Part shown: one piece after another, positions 51,387 to 58,521 of the stretch | Position numbering within the stretch: the stretch's first letter is position 1 | Layout: each line of letters opens with the position of its first letter | DNA from: Peptococcaceae bacterium | GTDB lineage: Bacteria; Bacillota; Dehalobacteriia; UBA4068; UBA4997 | NCBI GenBank assembly: GCA_022797295.1 | Contig: JAAWKH010000002.1 | Location: 62,001 to 126,000, forward strand | Direction of reading: 5' to 3' | DNA length: 64,000 nt | Translations under genes and position numbers: made by a program | The notes under the pieces: model-generated | What the model was told of the DNA's origin: nothing | What the model saw: only the letters and a program-made list of their open reading frames with translations | The model's database searches: none

Positions 51387-51473
51387 TCAGTTGACAAAAT
51401 TTGCTATATGTGCTATACTATCTGTGTCATTATCATGACGGAAAACGAGATTAATCATTTGTTTTTTTGGCAT
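51387..51473 (-). CDS. Possible small ORF with strong ribosome site
   Basis: On the minus strand AAAGGAGATC lies 5-6 nt before an ATG and opens a 28-codon frame (Met-Pro-Lys-Lys-Gln-Met-Ile-Asn...Phe-Val-Asn) ending in TGA, 4 bp from the spoIVA stop. The predicted peptide is polar and not membrane-like. The plus-strand promoter at 51391-51419 lies inside it. No clear minus-strand promoter is seen, so expression is uncertain. Confidence 0.35.
   Translation of the reverse strand: MPKKQMINLVFRHDNDTDSIAHIANFVN
51391..51419 (+). promoter_or_regulatory. Strong promoter upstream of the 51570 gene
   Basis: TTGACA (51391-51396), 17 bp, TATACT (51414-51419). The start site near 51426 gives an untranslated leader of about 145 nt containing the 51491-51526 stem. 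Confidence 0.7.
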
Positions 51474-51490
51474 GGTAAGATCTCCTTTCA

Positions 51491-51526
51491 AGGAAAAGGC
51501 GGAGCCGCGCAGCCCCGTCTTTTCCT
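51491..51526. other. Stem-loop in leader of the 51570 gene
   Basis: AGGAAAAGGCGG pairs with CCGTCTTTTCCT (12 bp with one G-U) around a 12-nt GC-rich loop. No T run follows on either side, so it is more likely a structured leader than a terminator. On the minus strand it would lie just upstream of the small ORF's ribosome site. Confidence 0.5.
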
Positions 51527-51569
51527 ATATAAATGAAAAACTAAATAAACGGTTTAGGAGGATGGATTG

Positions 51570-52193
51570 ATGGCTACACAAGAGGAACTTAAAAAAGCGC
51601 TTTCTCTTATTTCCTTGGAATGGGGGAGGCAAAATAATCGTTTTGATAAAAGAAGCAATTTTATTTATCGTGTGGAAACAGTGGACGAATGTTTGCAGAA
51701 AGCGCGGGAAATGGCAATAGATGAAAATTATGTTTTGCATAGATGGTATAATTATCAAACCTCGATTTACTGTGAAGGCTTGTTTGTTAAATACGGTGCG
51801 CAAAAGGAAAAACAGCTTTATAATCACGATATTGATATTTACATTAATGAGATACCTTACGATGTTAAATTAACGGTGTATCCTGCCAAATTGAAAAGAA
51901 GCGGTGAAATTTTAAATTTACATAATCGAGATGATAAAAATACGCTCATCAGATGGATGTATGCAAATCAATCCCAGGAGGGGCGTAAGCACTTGAAAAA
52001 TCGAATGTTTATTGTGTGTAATGGGGAAAATACCTACCAAAATTTGGCCTTGAAAAGCGATTTTGATATAATTGAAACAAGAATTAGTGGTTATTTCCAC
52101 TTTTTAGAGAATAATGAGCCGAATAAGCTGGTTATCCAAGATGCAGGACAAGAATATGAGGTATATTCAGATATAATCAGTATAGAAAAATAA
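51570..52193 (+). CDS. Hypothetical protein with possible PD-(D/E)XK nuclease core
   Basis: The 207-residue soluble protein is AT-rich compared with neighbouring core genes. A central stretch (about residues 90-107) reads Asp-Ile-Asp-Ile-Tyr-Ile-Asn-Glu-Ile-Pro-Tyr-Asp-Val-Lys-Leu-Thr. An acidic residue in one strand, then Asp-x-Lys in the next, is the layout of the PD-(D/E)XK nuclease core, but this is a pattern guess. AGGAGG precedes the ATG at 51570. No methylase or defence partner is adjacent. The family was not recognised. Confidence 0.6.
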   Translation: MATQEELKKALSLISLEWGRQNNRFDKRSNFIYRVETVDECLQKAREMAIDENYVLHRWYNYQTSIYCEGLFVKYGAQKEKQLYNHDIDIYINEIPYDVKLTVYPAKLKRSGEILNLHNRDDKNTLIRWMYANQSQEGRKHLKNRMFIVCNGENTYQNLALKSDFDIIETRISGYFHFLENNEPNKLVIQDAGQEYEVYSDIISIEK

Positions 52194-52207
52194 ATGTAAA
52201 TTGTGCT

Positions 52208-52245
52208 AAAAAACCTTAGAAATTCTGACAATTCTAAGGTTTTTT
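52208..52245 (+). terminator. Rho-independent terminator
   Basis: Arms AAAAAACCTTAGAA and TTCTAAGGTTTTTT (14 bp) end in a T run. It closes the 51570 transcript and may also serve the convergent XRE gene. Confidence 0.85.
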
Positions 52246-52284
52246 GTTATTTATAAAATGGTGCAAAGCTTTATAGTAATGTTC

Positions 52285-52614
52285 CTATTTTTCTGTCAAA
52301 TCTTTAATTAAAAGTGAAATATGCTCAAATTGTTTTGGTGAAAGTTTTTCAAGTTCTGCAAGTAAGTGTTTGTTTTTTTGTGTTTTTTTATCTGCTGTAT
52401 TAAAAAAATCCTGTGGAGTTATATCAAAATACTCGCAAATATATAGAAAACCGGTTAATGAAGGCAAGGTTCTGCGGTTTTCAATTTTATTTATATAACT
52501 CGCACTCTGCCCTAAAGAAAGACTCATATCCCTGGAGGATACGCCTTTTTGCAAGCGCAATTCTGTTATTCTTTCCCTGATGAAGTTGGGATAATCCAAA
52601 TAGTCATAAGCCAT
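52285..52614 (-). CDS. XRE family transcriptional regulator
   Basis: The 109-residue protein has a helix-turn-helix of the Cro/C1 type (about 9-65: Ile-Arg-Glu-Arg-Ile-Thr-Glu-Leu-Arg, Ser-Gln/Ala-Ser-Tyr-Ile-Asn-Lys-Ile-Glu-Asn, Pro-Ser-Leu). A short Lys/Asp-rich C-terminal helix follows. The start is probably ATG 52614; an ATG at 52626 overlaps the AGAAAGGA site. It is divergent from the zinc-ribbon gene, with a 17-bp inverted repeat between them. Confidence 0.8.
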   Translation of the reverse strand: MAYDYLDYPNFIRERITELRLQKGVSSRDMSLSLGQSASYINKIENRRTLPSLTGFLYICEYFDITPQDFFNTADKKTQKNKHLLAELEKLSPKQFEHISLLIKDLTEK

Positions 52615-52691
52615 TTTACTAAACATCCTTTCTAAAATATATTGTAAGGCTATTTGAATCATTTTATGAAGAAAATAAAGATATGTTTGTG

Positions 52692-52720
52692 TTGACTTAG
52701 AGGATTAAAGGATATATAAT
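52692..52720 (+). promoter_or_regulatory. Promoter of zinc-ribbon membrane protein gene
   Basis: TTGACT (52692-52697), 17 bp, TATAAT (52715-52720). The transcript would begin inside the adjoining inverted repeat. Confidence 0.65.
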
Positions 52721-52761
52721 AATATCATAAATAGCGATTTAAATTCGCTATTTATGATATT
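52721..52761. promoter_or_regulatory. Perfect 17-bp inverted repeat at the start site
   Basis: AATATCATAAATAGCGA (52721-52737) and its exact complement (52745-52761) flank a 7-bp centre. It directly follows the -10 box, so a bound protein would block transcription. The divergent XRE regulator is the natural candidate. As RNA it could also form a 5' hairpin. Confidence 0.65.
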
Positions 52762-52810
52762 AATTTGGGGAATGTAAGGATAGAAAACACTTGAAAAGGA
52801 GCGATTGGCA

Positions 52811-53107
52811 TTGAAATTGTGCAGTAATTGCAATAAATCTGTTAGAGAAGAGGCTATGATTTGCTCTTATTGTAAAAAAAATTTATTAACTGATAATAAC
52901 AATAATAATGATATATCGGATATGCGCTTAAACATTCTTGTTTTATTGCTTCCTGCTATTGGTTTAATATTATATTTGATATTTCGTGATGACCAACCTG
53001 AAAAAGCTGCTGAAGTTGGCTGTTTTGCATTGATTGGTTTTATTATAGAAGTTGTTATTGGTTTATTTGTATTATTGTTTTCAAATGATTCTCTTGTTTT
53101 TAATTAA
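52811..53107 (+). CDS. Small zinc-ribbon membrane protein
   Basis: The 98-residue protein begins with Cys-Ser-Asn-Cys and Cys-Ser-Tyr-Cys (a zinc ribbon, residues 4-24). An Asn/Asp-rich linker is followed by two TM helices (about 42-60 and 71-92). Zinc-ribbon plus TM proteins of this kind are common and uncharacterised. The start is TTG 52811, 9 nt after AAGGAG; a TTG at 52805 is too close. Confidence 0.65.
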   Translation: MKLCSNCNKSVREEAMICSYCKKNLLTDNNNNNDISDMRLNILVLLLPAIGLILYLIFRDDQPEKAAEVGCFALIGFIIEVVIGLFVLLFSNDSLVFN

Positions 53108-53143
53108 CAGTTGCAATAATTTAGTTAATAGTTTTTTTGGAAT

Positions 53144-53185
53144 AAATAAATATCCCCCGTTTAAGAATATGGGGGATATTTATTT
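53144..53185. terminator. Bidirectional terminator
   Basis: Arms AAATAAATATCCCCC and GGGGGATATTTATTT (15 bp, perfect) around a 12-nt loop. It lies between the zinc-ribbon gene and the convergent kinase gene. Confidence 0.85.
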
Positions 53186-53279
53186 AGGAACAATTAGCAA
53201 AGCCGTTCTATCTTTTATAAGAATCTAAAAAAGTTAAAAACTTATGAAGGTTTTTTATTAAAAAGCATCTTTGTAAATA

Positions 53280-54116
53280 TCAAAATATGGTATTAGCAAT
53301 TTCTGTATACAAATCTTCTGACGTAAAAAGTTTGTTGCATTGTAATGGTAGTTCAATACAAATACAACAGCCAAGGCCAGGTTTACCATCTACAGAGATA
53401 AAACCGCCGTGCATTTTTATAATCGCTTGACAAATGCAAGTGCCAAGACCGTTGCCGGAGGGTTTTGTTGTGTAAAATGGTGAAAAGAATTTGGCTTGTT
53501 GTTCTGGTTTCAGGCCAATGCCATTGTCCTCAATCAGTAGACGCAGCAGCTTTGGGTTCTCCAGGTTTTGGTTTTCAGCTAACATAGTGCTAATCGTAAT
53601 TTGTCCATCCGGCTGTTTTTTAGCTAAAATTGCTTCTCTGCTGTTATCCAAACAATTTGTTAATACTTGTCGAATACGTTGCTTGTCCATCAGGATTGGC
53701 GGCAGATTTTCAGCTAAACTGCTTTTTAGTTCAATTTGATTAGCAGAAAGTTTGGGTTGTTGATTTTTAAGAACTTCCAAGATCAACTGATTTAAGGAAT
53801 AGAGGCTCAGGATTGAGCAGCCCTGATTTTTTTGTAAGTATTGATTTAACGAAATAATTGTTTCGTTTACCTCTTGGCAAATAGGTTTTATAGAGTCGAT
53901 TTTAATATGATTGAGCTTACATTTTAAGGTAAGGGTTTGTAACATACCACTAATGCATTGTAAATTGTTTTTAACCGAATGGATAATATCCACATTTTGT
54001 GCAGTTTGCTGAACAAATTGTAGATATGTTGTTTGAACGGAATCTATCTTTGAGGTTCTTTTGTTTTCGTTTGTTGTTGTTATGGTTGAAATTTGTTCAG
54101 ATTTGCTTTTGAGCAT
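53280..54116 (-). CDS. Soluble orphan histidine kinase (copy 1)
   Basis: The 278-residue protein lacks any TM helix or sensor domain. Its phosphoacceptor region has His46 in Ile-Ile-His-Ser-Val-Lys-Asn-Asn-Leu-Gln, close to the HisKA_2 pattern. The ATPase has an N box (Asn-Cys-Leu-Asp-Asn-Ser-Arg-Glu-Ala-Ile), G1 (Glu-Asp-Asn-Gly-Ile-Gly-Leu) and G2 (Lys-Pro-Ser-Gly-Asn-Gly-Leu-Gly-Thr). No response regulator is adjacent. A paralogue lies at 54735-55559. ACAGGAGGAG precedes the ATG. Confidence 0.82.
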   Translation of the reverse strand: MLKSKSEQISTITTTNENKRTSKIDSVQTTYLQFVQQTAQNVDIIHSVKNNLQCISGMLQTLTLKCKLNHIKIDSIKPICQEVNETIISLNQYLQKNQGCSILSLYSLNQLILEVLKNQQPKLSANQIELKSSLAENLPPILMDKQRIRQVLTNCLDNSREAILAKKQPDGQITISTMLAENQNLENPKLLRLLIEDNGIGLKPEQQAKFFSPFYTTKPSGNGLGTCICQAIIKMHGGFISVDGKPGLGCCICIELPLQCNKLFTSEDLYTEIANTIF

Positions 54117-54229
54117 AATAGTCTCCTCCTGTTTTCACTTGTGAAAAATATTGGAGGGGCTCGATAAAAATACATATATAGATTATTTGGCACTTAACAC
54201 TCAATAAAACATGGAGAGTTGATAATGAT

Positions 54230-54484
54230 TTATTTCTTTTTGTTTAGTGTTTTCAGAACGGTTTGGTCAAGCTTGGGAGTGCTATTTGCTTCCCGGACTA
54301 TTAAGTCGCTTAATTGGCAATTAAGAGCTTCACAAATCAGGTCAAGCTCTTCTAAACTTACACGTTCTGTCATTTCGTGATACAGATCGTTAATTGTATT
54401 TGGACGTATGCCCGTAACACGAGATAAATCTCTTTGTGTCCACCTGCGCGCTCCAAGTAAGGTGGATAATAAAATTCTTATCAT
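54230..54484 (-). CDS. Small XRE family regulator
   Basis: The 84-residue protein is almost wholly a Cro/C1-type helix-turn-helix: Trp-Thr-Gln-Arg-Asp-Leu-Ser-Arg-Val-Thr-Gly-Ile-Arg-Pro-Asn-Thr-Ile-Asn-Asp, then Leu-Asp-Leu-Ile-Cys-Glu-Ala-Leu. It lies between the two kinase genes on the same strand. Upstream are four TTGATA/TATCAA-type motifs that could be its own operators. Confidence 0.8.
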   Translation of the reverse strand: MIRILLSTLLGARRWTQRDLSRVTGIRPNTINDLYHEMTERVSLEELDLICEALNCQLSDLIVREANSTPKLDQTVLKTLNKKK

Positions 54485-54500
54485 AACCCAAACTCCTTTG

Positions 54501-54567
54501 GATAAATTTTATCAAATTTTACCATTTTTTTCCTGCTTTTGATAATTAATATCAATATTTGATAAAA
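54501..54567 (-). promoter_or_regulatory. Cluster of TTGATA/TATCAA motifs, candidate XRE operators
   Basis: Within 67 bp upstream of the small XRE gene: the palindrome GATAAATTTTATC (54501-54513), the inverted pair TTGATA-N5-TATCAA (54539-54555), and a further TTTGATAAAA (54558-54567). The density suggests autoregulation, although the AT-rich setting raises the chance of coincidence. Confidence 0.4.
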
Positions 54568-54671
54568 ATGTATTAAAGGCTCACAAAGGGAGATTTGTAT
54601 TTTATTTTGCACTAAATCATCAATGAAAACAAAGTGACATTAAAGATAGAGCGGCTTTGTTAAATGTTTCT

Positions 54672-54714
54672 AAAAAAGGCGGCAACAACTCTTGGTGAGC
54701 TGCTGCCGCCTTTC
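54672..54714 (-). terminator. Terminator after kinase copy 2
   Basis: Read on the minus strand, a GC-rich stem of 10 bp (AAAGGCGGCA / TGCCGCCTTT) is followed by a T run. It ends the copy-2 kinase transcript about 20 bp after its stop. Confidence 0.8.
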
Positions 54715-54734
54715 TGTATCCTGCCATTGTTTAA

Positions 54735-55559
54735 TTAGAATATTGTATCTGCTACTTCATTATAATAATCATTTGAAGTAAAGTGATTGCGGTTTATTAA
54801 AGGAAGGTCAATACGAACACAGCAGCCAATATTAGGCTGACCGTTTACTGATACATAACCACCGTGCATTTTCACAATAGTCTGACAAAAGCAAGTGCCC
54901 AGGCCACTGCCAGATGGTTTGGTGGTGTAATGCGGGAGGAAAAAGTTAGCCTGCTGTTCTGCACCAAGACCGATACCATTATCCTCAATTAAAAGATGAA
55001 CTATTTTTTGTTTTTTATCAAACATCGTGCTGATAAGAATTTGGCCATCAGCTTTATTTTTAGCTAAAATCGCATCGCGACTGTTATCTAAACAGTTGAT
55101 TAAAACTTTTCGCATATATTGCTTATTCAACATAAGCTTAGGAATATTCTCAGCCAGTTTGCTTTTTAATTTGATTTGGTGGAAAGCAAATTGTGTTTGC
55201 TGACTTTGGATCACTTCTGTTACCAGTTGGTTTAGTGAACACAAACATGGAATAGAGGTTTCTTGACTATTTTGTAAATAATTGTTTAGTGATTTTATTG
55301 TTCTGTTTATTTCCTGACAAACTGATTGCATAAATTCAGTTTCAATGTGTTTGAGCTCACATTGTCTGGTTAGAACTTGCAGCATACCGCTGATGTTTTG
55401 TAGACAGTTTTTTACTGTATGAAATTGATCGGTTGTATGTGCAGCTTGCCGTTTATGGCACAAAAGCATTTCCTGAACAAGTTCTTCATATTCCAGCTGT
55501 GTAATTTTGTTTGCTGTGGTTGCTGGCTTAGAATTTTGTTCAGATCTTGTTTCCAACAT
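54735..55559 (-). CDS. Soluble orphan histidine kinase (copy 2)
   Basis: This 274-residue paralogue of the 53280-54116 kinase shares roughly half its residues by eye across the full length. His47 sits in Gln-Phe-His-Thr-Val-Lys-Asn-Cys-Leu-Gln. The ATPase has Asn-Cys-Leu-Asp-Asn-Ser-Arg-Asp-Ala-Ile, Glu-Asp-Asn-Gly-Ile-Gly-Leu and Lys-Pro-Ser-Gly-Ser-Gly-Leu-Gly-Thr. There is no TM helix, sensor domain or adjacent response regulator. Clostridial orphan kinases often act on Spo0A, but nothing here shows the target. The second of two ATGs is chosen for spacing from GGAGG. Confidence 0.82.
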   Translation of the reverse strand: MLETRSEQNSKPATTANKITQLEYEELVQEMLLCHKRQAAHTTDQFHTVKNCLQNISGMLQVLTRQCELKHIETEFMQSVCQEINRTIKSLNNYLQNSQETSIPCLCSLNQLVTEVIQSQQTQFAFHQIKLKSKLAENIPKLMLNKQYMRKVLINCLDNSRDAILAKNKADGQILISTMFDKKQKIVHLLIEDNGIGLGAEQQANFFLPHYTTKPSGSGLGTCFCQTIVKMHGGYVSVNGQPNIGCCVRIDLPLINRNHFTSNDYYNEVADTIF

Positions 55560-56079
55560 CATTTTCCTCCTTTTGTTTTATAACCAAAAGAGGGATGGTG
55601 GTGAGCGATAGATGTATGATTTTTGCAAGATAGTTTAATTTAAGATTCTTTCAATATTATTTTTCTGCTTATAAAATACGCCAAGGAAAGATAAAAATCC
55701 TTGTTTTAATTTTAAAATCATGTAAATATTTATCTATAATATTTTTTTAAGTAACAATTTTTTTAAGCCAAATTTTTTTAGATGTTTGATAAATTTTGTG
55801 TAAATTCTTTAAGATGTTGTTTTTTCTTTGTTCATTGCGCTCCAATCTTTTTTTGCTTTAATCATAAAAGAAATAGCGTGATTTTTACAGGAATTATAAG
55901 TCCGATTGAAAAAAAGAAAGAATAAATTTGGGGAATAAAAATATCTGATTATCATTATAATCTCTTAACATAACGATGTGGTTGTGCAACTGCCAAATGG
56001 CAGATTGTCCTTGCATTTGCGCTTTGAATGTGCTATGCTTTTAATATAAAAAGATTTAATAATAAGGAGGTAAGGCAAA
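55560..56079. other. AT-rich intergenic region, 520 bp
   Basis: This lies between the divergent copy-2 kinase and larA-like genes. It is strongly AT-rich with many T tracts and no supportable ORF. Near the larA side are a 6-bp-arm palindrome (CTGCCA-AA-TGGCAG, about 55990-56003) and a clear promoter. No convincing RNA gene was seen. Confidence 0.6.
56011..56039 (+). promoter_or_regulatory. Promoter of larA-like gene
   Basis: TTGCAT (56011-56016), 17 bp, TATGCT (56034-56039), 40 bp before the ATG, which follows AAGGAGGTAAGG. Confidence 0.65.
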
Positions 56080-57327
56080 ATGAAACTGGAATTTGGCTTT
56101 GGCAAAGGCATACAGACAGTGGAGCTGCCAGAGGATAATTTGCTGGGAGTGCTGACGGCTAACACAGTGGAATATGACCTCACCGGTGAGGATGAGGTGG
56201 AGCGGGCTTTGGCGGAGCCTATTGGCGCGCCTAAACTGGAGGAGGTTGTGAAGCCAGGGGAAAAAATTGCTATTGTAACCTCTGATATTACACGTCCTTG
56301 CCCAACCTGGCAAATCATGCCAGCCCTGTTGCGTCATCTTTACGCTGCCGGCGTTAAACGTGAGGATATAACCTTGGTGTTTGCTTTGGGCTCGCACCGC
56401 CACCACACGCCGGAGGAAATGCAGCATTTGGCTGGCGACTTGGCTTATAATGAGATAACCTGTGTGGATTCCAATCCAGATGATTGTATCAATTTGGGCG
56501 TTACCAAAAGCGGCACACCAGTGGATATAACCCGTGTGGTGGCAGAGGCCGACCGGCGCATTTGTCTGGCGAATATTGAGTATCATTATTTTGCCGGTTA
56601 TTCTGGTGGCGCTAAGTCAATTATGCCAGGTGTTTCCAACCGGGCGGCAATTCAATCCAACCATTCTATGATGGTGCGGCCGGAGGCTCACGCCGGGCGG
56701 TTGGCTGGCAATCCCATTCGGGAGGATATTGAGGAGGCGGCAGCCATTTGCGGCATTGATTATATTGTCAATGTTGTGTTGGACGAGCATAAGCAGATTA
56801 TCAAGGCTGTTGCAGGCGATGTTACAGCGGCCCACCGGGCAGGTTGCGCCTTTTTGGATACGCTTTACCGTAAAGAGATTGCCAAAAAGGCGGATATTGT
56901 GCTGGTTAGTCAGGGCGGCGCACCGAAAGACCTCAATTTGTATCAGACGCAAAAGGCTCTGGATAACGCCAAGCATGCAGTGCGTGATGGCGGTGTGATT
57001 GTGTTGATTGGCTCCTGCAAGGAGGGGCTGGGGGAGAAAACTTTCCAGCAATGGATTGAGGAGGCCACTTGTCCTAAGGATTTGATTGACCGCGTGCAGG
57101 CGGATTTTAAGCTGGGCGGTCACAAGGCGGCGGCTATTGCTATGGTGCTGGAGAATGCCGACGTTTATCTGGTATCGGAAATGCCGGAGGAGTTGACCAA
57201 AAAATGCTTCCTAACGCCGTTTAGCAGCGCACAACAGGCATTAGACGCGGCTTTTTCCAAGCTGGGCCAGGACGCAAGCGTTTTGGCAATGCCTTATGGC
57301 GGTTCCACGCTGCCGCAGCTGGTTTAG
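56080..57327 (+). CDS. LarA family nickel-dependent lactate racemase-like protein
   Basis: The 415-residue protein matches the LarA/DUF2088 family: Val-Thr-Ser-Asp-Ile-Thr-Arg-Pro-Cys, Gly-Ser-His-Arg-His-His-Thr-Pro, and Glu-Tyr-His-Tyr-Phe-Ala-Gly-Tyr-Ser-Gly-Gly-Ala-Lys-Ser-Ile-Met-Pro-Gly. These carry the His residues and the Lys that covalently holds the nickel-pincer cofactor in LarA. The cofactor genes larB, larC and larE are not in the window, so maturation depends on genes elsewhere. LarA homologues racemise various 2-hydroxy acids, so the substrate is open. Confidence 0.85.
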   Translation: MKLEFGFGKGIQTVELPEDNLLGVLTANTVEYDLTGEDEVERALAEPIGAPKLEEVVKPGEKIAIVTSDITRPCPTWQIMPALLRHLYAAGVKREDITLVFALGSHRHHTPEEMQHLAGDLAYNEITCVDSNPDDCINLGVTKSGTPVDITRVVAEADRRICLANIEYHYFAGYSGGAKSIMPGVSNRAAIQSNHSMMVRPEAHAGRLAGNPIREDIEEAAAICGIDYIVNVVLDEHKQIIKAVAGDVTAAHRAGCAFLDTLYRKEIAKKADIVLVSQGGAPKDLNLYQTQKALDNAKHAVRDGGVIVLIGSCKEGLGEKTFQQWIEEATCPKDLIDRVQADFKLGGHKAAAIAMVLENADVYLVSEMPEELTKKCFLTPFSSAQQALDAAFSKLGQDASVLAMPYGGSTLPQLV

Positions 57328-57350
57328 GAAAAATTACTTTAACAACAAAG

Positions 57351-57380
57351 TCCCCAACGCTTAATGCGTTGGGGATTTTT
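57351..57380 (+). terminator. Rho-independent terminator
   Basis: Perfect 10-bp stem (TCCCCAACGC / GCGTTGGGGA, 5-nt loop) plus five T residues, after the larA-like gene. Confidence 0.9.
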
Positions 57381-57392
57381 GTGTATTTTGTT

Positions 57393-58508
57393 TTATTCCA
57401 GGTCAATTCCCTCGGTGCAAGGCTTTCCTTGCCAGGTGTTTCCATCGGCGCGGTAGTAGCGTTTAATAATCTCGCCGCTGGCAGTTTTATATTCCACCAG
57501 ATAAACGCTGCCAACCTCAATCAGCATAGGGTAATTGTTGTAAGGCAGCATATCGCCGTTAGTGGGGCAGTCCGCAAAATCCGAGTAGGCTTCTTCTAAA
57601 CGCCAAAAGCGGCGGCAGCGGTATTCCGGCAAAGCATCGGACAAATCCTGTTCGCCAAAGTAGGCGGCCTGATATTCCCGGCCAGCCACGGTCAGCGTGT
57701 CAATACGTTCCGGTTCAACATTCGCTGATGCTAAATAGGTCAAATCCTGGCTGTGCAGAGTCTCGCCATAGCGTGCTTGCAGCTGAGTTGCCATATTTTT
57801 GGAGCCTTCATTTTTGTAATCTATCCAGGTGTGCGCGCCGCCGTAAATGCCCATCACATCAGCGTTGGCCAGCTTATCAAACTCACGGATAAAGTTGCTG
57901 ACCATCATTTTCTCGCGATAGGCCATATCGCCTGAATCAACGCTGTAAAATTTTTGGCCCTGTTCAATGCAATCCTGCGTCAACTGCCAGGCTTCGGAAT
58001 TTTCCAGGCCGTTAGCCTGCAAATATTCTAAAAAGCGCTGCCCTGTGGTTTGGTGTTGGTGGCCCACATCGGTGCCGTGGAAAACGGTTTCCGGGCAGTT
58101 TGCTTTAATCTGGCGATAAAAATCCCGCACAGAGCTGTTATAAATAGCCGTACCCTGCCAATCCTCATAAAGCGCATCCAAAATAGTATCGTCTTCAGCC
58201 GGGGCCTGCATCCACAGGTTCAAAAATTCCGCTGTGTAGTAGGGCAGCTCCACAAAAAGGTGGCGCAGGCCCTGTTCATCGTAAAGGGTTTGCCATTGCC
58301 GCAATTCCTCGGCAAAAATGGCGTCTGAGCCGTGCTGCTCGCCCAAAAGGTAAATCTGGCCGGTTGAGGGCTGGGCTTCCGCCTCCGGTTTGGCGGAGCA
58401 GGTGTAAAAGGCAAACAATGCAGCAAGCAGCAGCAAAACAGAAAAAACGGAAAATTTGCCGCCGTTAAACAGCTTGCAGGAAAACAGCTTAAATCTAAAT
58501 AAGTTCAA
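57393..58508 (-). CDS. Secreted TraB/EreA-superfamily-like protein
   Basis: The 371-residue protein has an N-terminal hydrophobic anchor (about 18-36) ending Phe-Tyr-Thr-Cys-Ser, only loosely like a lipobox. The outer domain has Leu-Leu-Gly-Glu-Gln-His-Gly-Ser, a later Phe-Val-Glu-Leu-Pro and His-Gly-Thr-Asp, and Ile-Tyr-Gly-Gly-Ala-His-Thr. This Glu/His layout is seen in TraB/ChaN/erythromycin-esterase-like hydrolase folds. The substrate is unknown. It lies 13 bp after the CBS gene and is probably co-transcribed. Confidence 0.6.
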   Translation of the reverse strand: MNLFRFKLFSCKLFNGGKFSVFSVLLLLAALFAFYTCSAKPEAEAQPSTGQIYLLGEQHGSDAIFAEELRQWQTLYDEQGLRHLFVELPYYTAEFLNLWMQAPAEDDTILDALYEDWQGTAIYNSSVRDFYRQIKANCPETVFHGTDVGHQHQTTGQRFLEYLQANGLENSEAWQLTQDCIEQGQKFYSVDSGDMAYREKMMVSNFIREFDKLANADVMGIYGGAHTWIDYKNEGSKNMATQLQARYGETLHSQDLTYLASANVEPERIDTLTVAGREYQAAYFGEQDLSDALPEYRCRRFWRLEEAYSDFADCPTNGDMLPYNNYPMLIEVGSVYLVEYKTASGEIIKRYYRADGNTWQGKPCTEGIDLE

Positions 58509-58521
58509 TGTTTTTACCCAA

